64,000 nt of DNA from Gluconacetobacter aggeris (lineage in GTDB: Bacteria > Pseudomonadota > Alphaproteobacteria > Acetobacterales > Acetobacteraceae): assembly GCF_014174395.1 (NCBI RefSeq), contig NZ_JABEQD010000010.1, positions 100,830 through 164,829 on the forward strand, written 5' to 3'. Shown in pieces: positions 45,022 through 53,825 of the stretch (position 1 is the first letter of the stretch; every line of letters starts with the position of its first letter). The notes under the pieces were generated by a model. It did not search any database. It was not told the origin of the DNA and saw nothing but the letters and a program-made list of their open reading frames with translations. A program made the position numbers and the translations under genes.

Positions 45022-47346
45022 CTAGAAAATATTATCCTCCCCAGCCCGCCATAGCGGATTGTCCAATCGCAGCCCCGACTGCTCGTCATAAAGCGACCGA
45101 TTCTCCAGAACGGCAAAGCGATCCCCATAAGCCTCCGGGCGGATACATTGCACCGCCCCCACCCCGATCATGGCCAGACGCACGCGTGAAGGCACCGGCA
45201 CGACGTAACGCTGCAACCGGCGCACGACCATCCGTGGAGGAAACGGTGCCCCGCGTAGAATCTCTATGGCCTCCACCGCTTCGTCATCGAACGGCACGAT
45301 CACCGGGTCCATGATCTCATCGATCATGCGAAATGCCTGCGCGATATCGGCAAACGGCCAGGTCAAACCCCTCTGCGTGTCGGCCAGCGCCTTCAATATG
45401 GAATAATCGCGCCCTTCCAAAGTGGCGGCGTCCAATGCGGCCTCGCCTTTCTGCCAATAGAGTTCGCGATAATATTCCCGCACCGCGTCCAATCCCAGCG
45501 GATCGTCCCGCTCCTGCCGCAACACCGTGCGGGCGGGGGCATAGAACGCATTGATGGCATCCGGAATCCGATGCTCGGCGGGCTCGAACAACACCACCCG
45601 GCCGAACGCCTCCCCCAGGGGCCCCAACTCGCCACCTCTGTTGCAGCGCCCCGCAGCCTGCGCCAGGCTGGGCAACCCGGCCGCCGCGCGCCAGACCTCG
45701 GGGAAACTGATATCGACACCAGCCTCTATCAGACTGGTCGCGACCAGCCGCACCGTCCTTCCGTGAACCAGATCCTCGCGTATCTTTTCCAGAACTTGCT
45801 GGCGATGAGTGGCGCACATCAATGTCGTCAGATGCACCGCCCCGTCCTGCCCCTCCTCGCGCAGGCGCGAGAACAACAGCCGCGCATGGTTACGGCTGTT
45901 GACGATGCACAGCATCTGTTCGCATTCGGCAAAACGCGCGACGAGTTCCCCGTCGGTGACGGCATCCCGCCGCCATTCCACCTTCACCCGTCGCAACCGC
46001 TCGTATAACCGCGCAGGCTCCGGCGCCAGTTCGCGCCCATCGGGAATGACCAATCCGTCCGGCGCCTTGTCCACCCCCTTGAACAACGCCTCATCCTCCC
46101 GCCGCAGGGCAGGCTGCGTTGCCGTACACAGGATCACGCTGGCACCGTAATTTTTTGCCAGTTCCTCGATCGCCGCCAGGCAGGGACGCAGAAGATGCAC
46201 CGGGATCGACTGCGCCTCGTCAAGGATGATCACGCTGTTCGCCAGGTTATGCAGCTTGCGTGCCCTGCCCGTCCGCGCGGCAAACAGGCTTTCGAAAAAC
46301 TGAACCGCCGTGGTGACGATCACCGGCGCATCCCAGTTCTCGGCGGAACGACGCAGCTTTTCCAGCCCGCTCGCCCCTTCATGCTCGCTGTCATCACTGG
46401 CCGGGCGCCGCCGGTCCCAGTCGAAACCGGCATGATGTTCCAGCACCGCGTCGCCCAGCCCCACATCATCACGAAACACCGAAGCCGTCTGTTCGATGAT
46501 CGAGGTAAAAGGAATGACATAGACGATCCGCCGCAGGCCGTGGGCCGCGGCATGTTCCATGGCAAAGCTCAGCGAGGTCAGCGTCTTGCCGCCACCGGTC
46601 GGCACGGTCAGCGTAAACAGGCCCGGCTCCAGGGCCGCCTTGGCATTCGCATGGTCGAGAATGCGCGAACGCAGGCGATTGACGTCCGTATCCTCACGCC
46701 GATGCCGTGCCAGGAAGCCACGCACCATCTGAAGATGGTCCGGCGTAAGCTGCCCCCCACGCTCAGGCGGATCGCCCCCTTCCGCTGCGCTATAGAACGC
46801 CTCCGTTTCCACAAAATCCGCGTCAACCAGGCACGAAAAAAGCATCCGTGCCAGAAAGGGCAGCGAAAACGCGGCATCGATATCATTGCGGCGGGGCGGC
46901 TTCATGCTCCGCTCAAGGTCCTTCGGTAACTCTCCGGTACAGGCCTGCCACCCATCATGGCTCTCGACCGTTTTGCCCAGGCGGGTCGTCAGGCTGCCGC
47001 CTTCATGGCCGTCGCCATTCATCAATCCGCTATGATGCCCGGCGATCCCGAAACCCAGCAACCGGCCGACCAATCGCCCATAAATCTCCACGGCCCTCTG
47101 CGCACCGGCCGTACTGTGATCCGGCCCCTTCCGGCCCCCTCCGTCGGTTGGGCGGCGAATATATGCCTGATAGGCTGCCGAACATTTGCCGATATCGTGC
47201 AGCAGCCCCATCGCCATGGCCCACTGGGCCGCCCCGAAAGGGGCCGCATTTGCCGCTGCCCGCGCACCCACATTCTTCAGATGGCACGCCAATCGCTCCC
47301 AATCGCCTTCTCCCCGGTCGTCGAGCGAGTGCGCATAGATCATCAC
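45022..47346 (-). CDS. cas3: CRISPR helicase-nuclease Cas3 (type I-C)
   Basis: 774 residues. The HD nuclease domain has HD at 50-51 in LLHDIGK, DHS near 76-78 and GHHSG (103-107). Helicase motifs follow: VPTGGGKT (248-255), DEAQ (376-379) and the C-terminal QAAGRCNRGGE block. It degrades DNA after Cascade binding. AGGAGG lies 7 nt before the ATG. Its start is only 19 bp after the stop of the preceding hydrolase gene, so the operon promoter must lie inside or beyond that gene. Confidence 0.97.
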   Translation of the reverse strand: MMIYAHSLDDRGEGDWERLACHLKNVGARAAANAAPFGAAQWAMAMGLLHDIGKCSAAYQAYIRRPTDGGGRKGPDHSTAGAQRAVEIYGRLVGRLLGFGIAGHHSGLMNGDGHEGGSLTTRLGKTVESHDGWQACTGELPKDLERSMKPPRRNDIDAAFSLPFLARMLFSCLVDADFVETEAFYSAAEGGDPPERGGQLTPDHLQMVRGFLARHRREDTDVNRLRSRILDHANAKAALEPGLFTLTVPTGGGKTLTSLSFAMEHAAAHGLRRIVYVIPFTSIIEQTASVFRDDVGLGDAVLEHHAGFDWDRRRPASDDSEHEGASGLEKLRRSAENWDAPVIVTTAVQFFESLFAARTGRARKLHNLANSVIILDEAQSIPVHLLRPCLAAIEELAKNYGASVILCTATQPALRREDEALFKGVDKAPDGLVIPDGRELAPEPARLYERLRRVKVEWRRDAVTDGELVARFAECEQMLCIVNSRNHARLLFSRLREEGQDGAVHLTTLMCATHRQQVLEKIREDLVHGRTVRLVATSLIEAGVDISFPEVWRAAAGLPSLAQAAGRCNRGGELGPLGEAFGRVVLFEPAEHRIPDAINAFYAPARTVLRQERDDPLGLDAVREYYRELYWQKGEAALDAATLEGRDYSILKALADTQRGLTWPFADIAQAFRMIDEIMDPVIVPFDDEAVEAIEILRGAPFPPRMVVRRLQRYVVPVPSRVRLAMIGVGAVQCIRPEAYGDRFAVLENRSLYDEQSGLRLDNPLWRAGEDNIF

Positions 47347-47365
47347 ACGGCCTCCTGGCGCCCAA

Positions 47366-48271
47366 TCAATGCCGGAACTGCTCCAGCCACGTCACCAGCC
47401 GCGCCGCCAGCGCAATCCGGGCATCGGAAAAACTGTGGTCGGTCTCGACCATCTCGGCCTCCAGATGCCGTGCGCCCGCCTTCTGTGCCGCCCGGGCGGC
47501 CGCCTCCGCCATCGTACCGATGCCATGCGTCGCCCCGATCAACGCCAGCGGCCGCCCGGCCAGCGCCGGCATCGCGGCGACCAGATCCAGCGACCGGCCG
47601 GCATGCGCCGTCTCCGCCATGATCGCCTCCTCGCTGGTGCCCGCCAGCGGCGGCATATCGCCCCGCACTTCACCCAGCAGAAACGCCTCGCGCTTCTTCG
47701 GGTCGACAAAACCACGCCCGATCGCCGCGAAATCTGCCGGATCGATCAGGAACGTTCCGATCACACCCGAATCATCCGCTCCAACCCGCGCCGCGACCAT
47801 GCCCCCCATACTGTGACCCGCCACCGCAATCCGGGACGGATCGATCCCAAACCGCGCGATCACGTCGGGTTGGCGCAGATATGCCAGCGCGGTCGCCCCA
47901 TCCTGCAGGCAATTGGCGAATGAAAAGCGCCCCGGACTCCCCCACGACCCGCGATAATGGAACGTCAGCACATTCCACCCCGCCCGCCGCGCAGCCTGCG
48001 CCAGGTCGAGATTCTGTTCGTTGCCGGGAAATCCATGCAGCAGCAGAAGCGTCGGATGCGGCCCGGCACCCGCCGCGCGATACATCACCGCATTCAGCGC
48101 CCCATCCTGCGCGGGAATGACGAACGCTGCCATCCCCGCCGGATGCAGCCGATCAACAGGCGGATCGGCAATCACGGCCACCGGCGGCGCGGCCAGCCCA
48201 GCGGCAGGAAGAGTGAGAAAAAGCGGAAAAAGAAAATATCGCATCAATACGATCCTGTCTTGCAGCATCAT
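47366..48271 (-). CDS. Secreted alpha/beta hydrolase
   Basis: 301 residues from the ATG at 48271, which overlaps the stop of the GH39 gene (ATGA); an inner start at 48244 has AGGAT upstream and gives a textbook signal peptide (MRYFLFPLFLTLPAAGLAA). LLLHGFPG supplies the oxyanion hole, AGHSMGG carries the nucleophile Ser, and ETDHSFSD the histidine. The fold is that of dienelactone-hydrolase/acyl-peptidase-like enzymes; the substrate is unknown. It is probably co-transcribed with the glycosidase upstream and could carry transcripts into cas3. Confidence 0.82.
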   Translation of the reverse strand: MMLQDRIVLMRYFLFPLFLTLPAAGLAAPPVAVIADPPVDRLHPAGMAAFVIPAQDGALNAVMYRAAGAGPHPTLLLLHGFPGNEQNLDLAQAARRAGWNVLTFHYRGSWGSPGRFSFANCLQDGATALAYLRQPDVIARFGIDPSRIAVAGHSMGGMVAARVGADDSGVIGTFLIDPADFAAIGRGFVDPKKREAFLLGEVRGDMPPLAGTSEEAIMAETAHAGRSLDLVAAMPALAGRPLALIGATHGIGTMAEAAARAAQKAGARHLEAEMVETDHSFSDARIALAARLVTWLEQFRH

Positions 48272-49884
48272 TTCGGCTGGGCCGGCACCAGCAGCAAGGC
48301 CAGACTCTCGGGCGCAAGCCTGACATCACACTGGCGCGCATTTCTGCAATCCGCCGCAGGCTGCGGCGCAGGCAAGCGCGCAGCCGCAATCAACGCATCC
48401 GCCTGCTGGCGGGTCGGCGAGACCGGCCGCCCCATGGCCTCGAACAACGCGGCCGGCGTGCCATGATTCCGATCGATCACGATCACCGTCGCCCCTTCGA
48501 CGGACGCCAGCCCCCTGAACGCCAGATGCGCATCCCGCACCCCGCCGGCATCCCGGTTCCACAGCGCAACCGCGATCGCGCCATCCTCCCGGCGCGTCGC
48601 AAGCACATCGCCATCGTCCGATCCGGCCGGCAACCGCCGGTTCCCCAGACGATGCAGCAATGCAAAGGCATTGAACGCAGGCTTGGGAATGCCATGGGTG
48701 GTCAGCAACCCATAGGCGCCCGGCAGTTCGCTGGCGACCACCCCCTGTTCCTCGAAATCGTCCGAAAACGTCCAGTAGGACATGATCGGCGCCAGCCCGT
48801 CGCAATCACGCACCGTCTGCGCAATCCACGGCGCGATCCACGGACGATCGGCGCTGCCATTATGAATATCCCAATCCGCACCGAATTCGGTGATATACAG
48901 CGGCAGGTCCGGATGCCCGGAACGGTCGATCGCCCGGCGTGCCGTCCGCGTCGCATCGCACACAATATTGCCCGTATTCGCAGGCGATTTCGGCAATCGC
49001 AGCAGATCCGGCGGATCATTCGCATAGATATGCGTGGAGACGAAATCGACCGGCACATGCTCGCGCATGACGTGATCGACGAAATCCCCAACCCAGTGAA
49101 TGGCCCCCGTCGCAGGCCCACCGACCCGCAGCGCCGGATCGACCGCCTTGATGGCGCGGGCGGTATTGTCATAAAGCGCGAAATACGTCGCCATTTTCGG
49201 CTGCGCCACCCAGGTCGCCTGATCGGGCTCGTTCCAGACCTCGAAGGGCCATTGCCGGACTTCCTCGGCACCATAACGCTGTTCCAGATGCGCGACGAAG
49301 GCACGGATCAGCGCATTCCAGTCCGCCATGTGCGCGGGAAACGTCACATTGGCCCGATACCAGAGCGTCCCGCCGCTATAATCGGTGATCGGCCTGGCCT
49401 GTTCGTCCGCCTTCCAGTGAACCAGCGGCTCCAGCCCCCCATCGCGGCGCAGCACGTCGCTGCCGATGGCGCTGGGCATGAACGAAAGCTCGACCAGCGG
49501 CCGGATATGATGCGCCAGAAGCCCGTCATACACGGCATCGACCTTGCGGAAATTGTAATGCATGTGGCCGTCCGCATCCGGCGCCATGATGCCCATCGCA
49601 TCGTCGAAGATGCCGTGGAACCGCACATAGCGGAAGCCGGTCGCCTCCCGCGTCCGGTCCGCGTTCCGCAGATAGCTCTCCGTCAGCGCCATGTCGGCGC
49701 GATCCGAACCGAACGCCTGCTCCCAACTGTGCCGGAACGGCGTCCCGCTCCCGGTGGCATCGATCTCTATGGCGGGCACCGTCTCATCGGACCAGGCCGG
49801 ACCCGACCACGACGCGCCACCCGCCAGAAGAGCGATCACCGCCGAACAGGCCCGAACAATCCGAAATCCAGCCACCCTTTTCAT
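48268..49884 (-). CDS. Glycoside hydrolase family 39-like (beta-xylosidase type)
   Basis: 538 residues with a signal peptide (about 1-32, ending near PAWSDE). A TIM-barrel with FEVWNEPDQATW (acid/base Glu in NEP) and LPLYITEFGADW (nucleophile Glu) matches clan GH-A family 39. FRYVRFHGIFDDAMG near 81-95 is the usual family N-terminal block. A C-terminal beta domain follows after about 400. Such enzymes release xylose or related sugars from polysaccharide or glycosides, here probably in the periplasm. Precise substrate is not predictable. Confidence 0.85.
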   Translation of the reverse strand: MKRVAGFRIVRACSAVIALLAGGASWSGPAWSDETVPAIEIDATGSGTPFRHSWEQAFGSDRADMALTESYLRNADRTREATGFRYVRFHGIFDDAMGIMAPDADGHMHYNFRKVDAVYDGLLAHHIRPLVELSFMPSAIGSDVLRRDGGLEPLVHWKADEQARPITDYSGGTLWYRANVTFPAHMADWNALIRAFVAHLEQRYGAEEVRQWPFEVWNEPDQATWVAQPKMATYFALYDNTARAIKAVDPALRVGGPATGAIHWVGDFVDHVMREHVPVDFVSTHIYANDPPDLLRLPKSPANTGNIVCDATRTARRAIDRSGHPDLPLYITEFGADWDIHNGSADRPWIAPWIAQTVRDCDGLAPIMSYWTFSDDFEEQGVVASELPGAYGLLTTHGIPKPAFNAFALLHRLGNRRLPAGSDDGDVLATRREDGAIAVALWNRDAGGVRDAHLAFRGLASVEGATVIVIDRNHGTPAALFEAMGRPVSPTRQQADALIAAARLPAPQPAADCRNARQCDVRLAPESLALLLVPAQPK

Positions 49885-50125
49885 AAGCGCAGACGCTCCT
49901 GGTTGAGGAAGCGGGACAGCATCGCAATCGACGCGCGCTTGTCAAACCGCGCTTCCCCGCCCCCGTACCGGCCCCCCCTCCATCCGGCTGGCCGAAAGAG
50001 GCGCGGATGCGCTAGGCTGCTGATCTCATGACCCATCCCACCCAGGGGCACCCGGCCCCCACCCGCCATCCCGCCGCGTTCCCGGCCCCCTGCCCCGGCC
50101 CCGCCGCACGGGCGGAGGCACGGCC

Positions 50126-51472
50126 ATGATGCTGCTGGCCGGGCTGGTCGCGATCGTGGTCCTGATCGGCTTCAGCATCCTGATCGCCCTGTCCGAGATC
50201 TCGTTCGCGGCGGCGCGCGAGGTGCGGCTGCGCACCCGGGCCGAGGCCGGCGACAGCCGGGCCGTGAACTTCCTGCGCCTGCGCCGCAACAGCGGGCAGG
50301 TGGTGACGGTGCTGCAGATCTGCCTCAACGCCGTAGGCGTGCTGGGCGGCGTCATCAGCAGCGACATGGTCACTCCGCCACTGGCCGACATCCTGCACCG
50401 TGCCGGTCTGGAAGCGGGCCTGGCCGGGCACGTCGCCTCCACCGCGTCCTTCATCCTGATCACGGGCCTGTTCGTGCTGTTCGCCGACCTGCTGCCCAAG
50501 CGCATCGCCATGAACGCGCCCGACCGCGTGGCGCTGAGCATCGGCTGGTTCCCCGCCATCGCGCTGAAAGTGCTGTACCCGTTCGTCTGGATCTTCTCCA
50601 AGATGTCGGACGTCATCCTGCGCGCGCTGAAAATCCCCGCCGCCTCGGCCGTCGAGCCCGTGACGCCGGAAGACCTCCGCGCCATCCTGGCCGCCGGCAC
50701 CGCCTCGGGCGTCCTGCTGGAGCAGGAACACCAGATGATCCAGAACGTCCTGGGCCTCCAGGACCGTTCCGTGACCTCGGCCATGACCCCGCGCGACGAG
50801 ATCGTGTTCCTCGACATGCAGGAAAGCGCCGAAAGCCAGCGCGACAAGGTGCGGGCCAAGCCCTATTCCCGCTACCCGCTCTGCAATGGCGGGCTGGACA
50901 ATGTCATCGGCTCGATCCGCGCCGAGGACGTACTGGCCGCCGTGGTGGAAAAGCCCGAGGATGTCGACCCCACGGCCACCATCCTGCCGGTAGCCAAGCA
51001 GATCTCCCGCATGCGGCGCGACGTGCTCTCGCTGCCCGACACGCTCAACCTGTGGGACACGCTGGCCCAGTTCGACACGCATGGCGCCGGCTTCGCCCTG
51101 ATCGTCAACGAATACGGCCTGGTGGTCGGCCTGATCACCTTCAAGGACATCATGGGCGCGCTGATGGACGGGCTCGCCAACCCGTTCGAGGAACAGGCCA
51201 TCGTCCGCCGCGACGAGAATTCGTGGCTGATCGACGGCGCCGCCCCGATCGGCGACGTCATCCGCGAACTCGGCGTGCCGGACCTGCCCGACAGCCACAA
51301 TTTCGATACGATCGGCGGCTTCGTCATGCACCGGCTGCGCCGCATGGCGCGCAAGGCCGACAAGGTCGAGGCCGCCAATTTCCTGTTCGAGGTCGTGGAC
51401 GTCGAGGGCTTCCGCATCAACCAGCTCCTGGTCACGCGCCGCCCCCGCCGCCCGGACGCCGATCAGCCGTAA
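50126..51472 (+). CDS. CNNM/CorC-type transporter ('hemolysin family' membrane protein)
   Basis: 448 residues; GGAGG lies 8 nt before ATG. An N-terminal DUF21/CNNM membrane domain (about 1-170, with SEISFAAAREVRL and LPKRIAMNAPD) is followed by a tandem CBS pair (about 215-340, TPRDEIVFLDM and NEYGLVVGLITFKDIMGAL) and a C-terminal CorC_HlyC domain (GFVMHRLRRMAR). Length and order resemble E. coli YtfL-type proteins. The family moves Mg2+/Co2+ or polyamines; the old label hemolysin is misleading. Its 3' end overlaps that of the GST gene by 10 bp. Confidence 0.9.
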   Translation: MMLLAGLVAIVVLIGFSILIALSEISFAAAREVRLRTRAEAGDSRAVNFLRLRRNSGQVVTVLQICLNAVGVLGGVISSDMVTPPLADILHRAGLEAGLAGHVASTASFILITGLFVLFADLLPKRIAMNAPDRVALSIGWFPAIALKVLYPFVWIFSKMSDVILRALKIPAASAVEPVTPEDLRAILAAGTASGVLLEQEHQMIQNVLGLQDRSVTSAMTPRDEIVFLDMQESAESQRDKVRAKPYSRYPLCNGGLDNVIGSIRAEDVLAAVVEKPEDVDPTATILPVAKQISRMRRDVLSLPDTLNLWDTLAQFDTHGAGFALIVNEYGLVVGLITFKDIMGALMDGLANPFEEQAIVRRDENSWLIDGAAPIGDVIRELGVPDLPDSHNFDTIGGFVMHRLRRMARKADKVEAANFLFEVVDVEGFRINQLLVTRRPRRPDADQP

Positions 51473-52092
51473 TCGGGAATGCCGGGCATGGTGACGAAGC
51501 CCGGCAGCCCCCGCACCGCCCGCACCCAGCGCCGCAGCGCGGGATAGGCGGAATATTCCTCCCCCCAGTCCCGACACAGCGCGGCGGCGGGAAACAGGGC
51601 GATATCCGCCACCGTCGGCCCATCGCCCACAAACCACGCACCGCCCTCCAGCCGCCGACGGGCCAGATGGTCCTCCATGATCCGCAACGCCCCCACAGCC
51701 GCCCGCCGGCGGGCGGATTGCTCATCATCGCCCACTCCACCAAACAGGCAGGCCCGCCGCATCAGCAGCGTCGCGCGCAACGGCCCAGCGGCAAACTGCA
51801 ACCAGTGCGCCACCCGCGCAAACGCCACGCGCGCCTCAGGCAGCCACGCCGGCCGCCCATGCGCCAGCGCCAGCAGCGCCCCCCCGGCCCCACAGACCAT
51901 TTGCCCGTCGATCCGCAGCACCGGCAGCAACCCGGCCGGCGAAACAGCACGAAAACCCGGACGATCCTGTTCGCCACCAGGCACGACATCGACCGCGACC
52001 CGACGCGCCTCAAGCCCCAGCAGCGACAGGAACAGCCGCACCCGATAGCAATCCTCGTCCAGCTCGTCGTCGTGCAGCACCAGCTCACTCAT
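51463..52092 (-). CDS. Glutathione S-transferase-like protein
   Basis: 209 residues from the ATG at 52092, an ATGA overlap with the Rieske gene; the longer frame start is glycine-rich noise. The N-terminal thioredoxin fold reads LVLHDDELDEDCYRVRLFLSLLG and VSPAGLLPVLRIDG (the cis-Pro loop GLLPVL), and the all-helical domain ends VGDGPTVADIALFPAA. The usual catalytic Ser/Tyr is not obvious near Asp-Glu-Asp-Cys-Tyr. In ndm operons a GST-like protein (NdmE) is a structural partner of a Rieske oxygenase, which fits this context, but that is inference. Confidence 0.8.
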   Translation of the reverse strand: MSELVLHDDELDEDCYRVRLFLSLLGLEARRVAVDVVPGGEQDRPGFRAVSPAGLLPVLRIDGQMVCGAGGALLALAHGRPAWLPEARVAFARVAHWLQFAAGPLRATLLMRRACLFGGVGDDEQSARRRAAVGALRIMEDHLARRRLEGGAWFVGDGPTVADIALFPAAALCRDWGEEYSAYPALRRWVRAVRGLPGFVTMPGIPDYG

Positions 52093-52757
52093 GCCACGCC
52101 CCCCGCCAGAAAAACCCGCCCGGCCCGTTCCTCCGCCCGCGCCCGCACATCCTGCCCCCAATCGGCCAGATCATGCAGCCGCTCCACCCCGGCAGGCGCC
52201 GCCGCCAGCAGATGCAGCATGCACGCCCCCTCACGCACCGGCAGCAGCGCCGCCAGTACCCGGCCCTCCACATCCCGCTCCAGCACGGCGGCCCGATGCC
52301 CGTCCGGTATCCCGACCGCACGCGCCACATCCTGCCACGGGGCCTCGATCCGCAGCGAGCGCACCGGCACCCACACCGCCGCATCCACCTCCGGCAAGGG
52401 CCCGTCCTCCTCCACAGAAGCCCAGATCAGCCCATGACATTCCGCAACACGCAAAGGCGCGGCCCGGATCGTCCCCGGCGGCGACAGGTCGGGATGCGCC
52501 GGAATATGCACGCACCGCCCATCCGCCCCGAAGCGCCAGCCATGATACAGGCAGGCCAGCACCCCCTCGCGCACAAAGCCCAGGCTCAGCCGCATGCCGC
52601 GATGCGGGCACCGATCGTCCCACACATGCGCCTGCCCCTCCCCGTCCCGCCAGACCGCAAGGTCACGCCCCTGCACGGTACTGCCGGCCACCGTACCCGG
52701 CTCCAGATCCGCCGACAGCATCAGCGGATACCATCCGCCCTCCCGCATCCCGCTCAT
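52089..52757 (-). CDS. Rieske-domain protein, oxygenase type, without catalytic domain
   Basis: 222 residues from the ATG at 52757, which has GAGAGGG upstream and an ATGA overlap with the 91-codon gene. The oxygenase-type Rieske cluster is CPHRG (Cys50, His52) and CLYHGW (Cys69, His72). The domain starts GWYPLMLSADLEPGTV, as in ring-hydroxylating oxygenase alpha subunits. After about residue 130 there is no mononuclear iron motif and the length is half of a full alpha subunit. It may feed electrons to the cluster-less oxygenase encoded at 58577. Confidence 0.85.
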   Translation of the reverse strand: MSGMREGGWYPLMLSADLEPGTVAGSTVQGRDLAVWRDGEGQAHVWDDRCPHRGMRLSLGFVREGVLACLYHGWRFGADGRCVHIPAHPDLSPPGTIRAAPLRVAECHGLIWASVEEDGPLPEVDAAVWVPVRSLRIEAPWQDVARAVGIPDGHRAAVLERDVEGRVLAALLPVREGACMLHLLAAAPAGVERLHDLADWGQDVRARAEERAGRVFLAGGVA

Positions 52758-53029
52758 TCCCTCTCCCCCTGAACCCCATCCTCGCCAGGCACGGGCAGGC
52801 AGCGCACCACCGGCACCACACACCCCGCCGGCCCCAGACTGCACGCCATTTCGAAAGCCCCCACCAGCGGCTCCGGCCCCGCAACCTCGAATACCACCCG
52901 CGCGGGCCCGGTCTCGACCACCACGCACTCCAGCGCCATCAGGGCGGCACGCTCGCGGGCAAGGCACAGAATGGCCTCCACCGCCATGCATCCCTCCAGT
53001 TCCAGGCGCATCCGCTCCCACCGGCTCAT
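52754..53029 (-). CDS. Small protein, unknown function, first gene of the Rieske-GST operon
   Basis: 91 residues from the ATG at 53029 (GGGAGA upstream), overlapping the Rieske gene by ATGA. Five cysteines are scattered (GCMAVEAILC, LECVVV, MACSLG, AGCVVPVVRC). The strand-like pattern LECVVVETGPARVVFEVAG (by its ends LECVVVE and VVFEVAG) suggests a small alpha/beta fold. I do not recognise the family. Its start is 88 bp from the divergent nicotinamidase start. Confidence 0.6.
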   Translation of the reverse strand: MSRWERMRLELEGCMAVEAILCLARERAALMALECVVVETGPARVVFEVAGPEPLVGAFEMACSLGPAGCVVPVVRCLPVPGEDGVQGERE

Positions 53030-53117
53030 GCCCGTCTCCCGTCCCCGAATCCCCGATAGCCCGCCCGTTCGAAACGTGCCATCCCTGTTCCGAAACCGTA
53101 CCGAACGGAGAGAGGCC

Positions 53118-53720
53118 ATGATCCATGTCACATCCCATGATGCGCTGCTGGTCATCGACCTCCAGAACGATTTCCTGCCCGGCGGCGCCCTGGCCGTTCC
53201 GGACGGCGACGCGGTCATTCCGGTCATCAACCACCTGACCCTGCTGCCCTTCGGCCAGCAGGCGGCCAGCCAGGACTGGCATCCGCACTTCCATGTCTCC
53301 TTCGCCAGCACCCATGGGCGGAAAGCCACGCCCGATCACTGGCCCGACCATTGCGTGGCAGGGACCCACGGCGCCGAACTGGCGGCCACGCTGCATCAGG
53401 GGCGGATCGGCATGGTGATCCGCAAGGGCCGCGACCCGGATGTCGACAGCTATTCCGCCTTCATGGACAATGACCGCGCCACCCGGACGGGGCTGGATTC
53501 CTGGCTGAAGGGGCTGGGCATCAGCCGCGTCTTCATCACCGGGCTGGCGCTGGATTATTGCGTGCGCTTCACCGCCATCGACGCGAAGGCCCTTGGTTTC
53601 GAGACGATCGTGGTCGAAGATGCATGCCGCGCGGTCGGCCCCGGCCCGCAGGCCACATGGCAGATCCTGGCGCAACACGGCATCGAACGTGCCCATGCCA
53701 CCGATCTGGCCGGTCTGTAG
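53118..53720 (+). CDS. pncA: Nicotinamidase
   Basis: 200 residues from the ATG at 53118 (GGAGAGAGG upstream). The isochorismatase-fold triad is Asp14 (VIDLQNDF), Lys103 (IRKGRDPD) and Cys148 (ALDYCVRFTA). The metal site DWHPHFH (Asp53, His55) and the PDHWPDHCVAGTHGAEL block are typical PncA. It deamidates nicotinamide to nicotinate for NAD salvage. It is divergent from the Rieske-GST operon, and upstream of the nucleoside importer with a 105-bp GC-rich gap that contains the palindrome CCCGGCGCCGGG. Confidence 0.93.
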   Translation: MIHVTSHDALLVIDLQNDFLPGGALAVPDGDAVIPVINHLTLLPFGQQAASQDWHPHFHVSFASTHGRKATPDHWPDHCVAGTHGAELAATLHQGRIGMVIRKGRDPDVDSYSAFMDNDRATRTGLDSWLKGLGISRVFITGLALDYCVRFTAIDAKALGFETIVVEDACRAVGPGPQATWQILAQHGIERAHATDLAGL

Positions 53721-53825
53721 TCACGGGGCACGGCCCGTTCCGGGGGGAACAACCCGGCGCCGGGTGGGACCGGCCCGGGCGATCATCGAGGGGGAATGCG
53801 GAACCATGACCATTCCAGGTCAGGT

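Noticed and set aside
48463..50031. 522-codon plus-strand frame opposite the GH39 gene
   Set aside because: Composition is Arg/Pro/His-rich with no motif; the minus-strand frame has a signal peptide and both catalytic glutamates.
53721..53825. GC-rich folded region upstream of the nucleoside importer as a purine riboswitch
   Set aside because: Palindromes are present, but none of the purine-riboswitch core sequences or junctions could be recognised.
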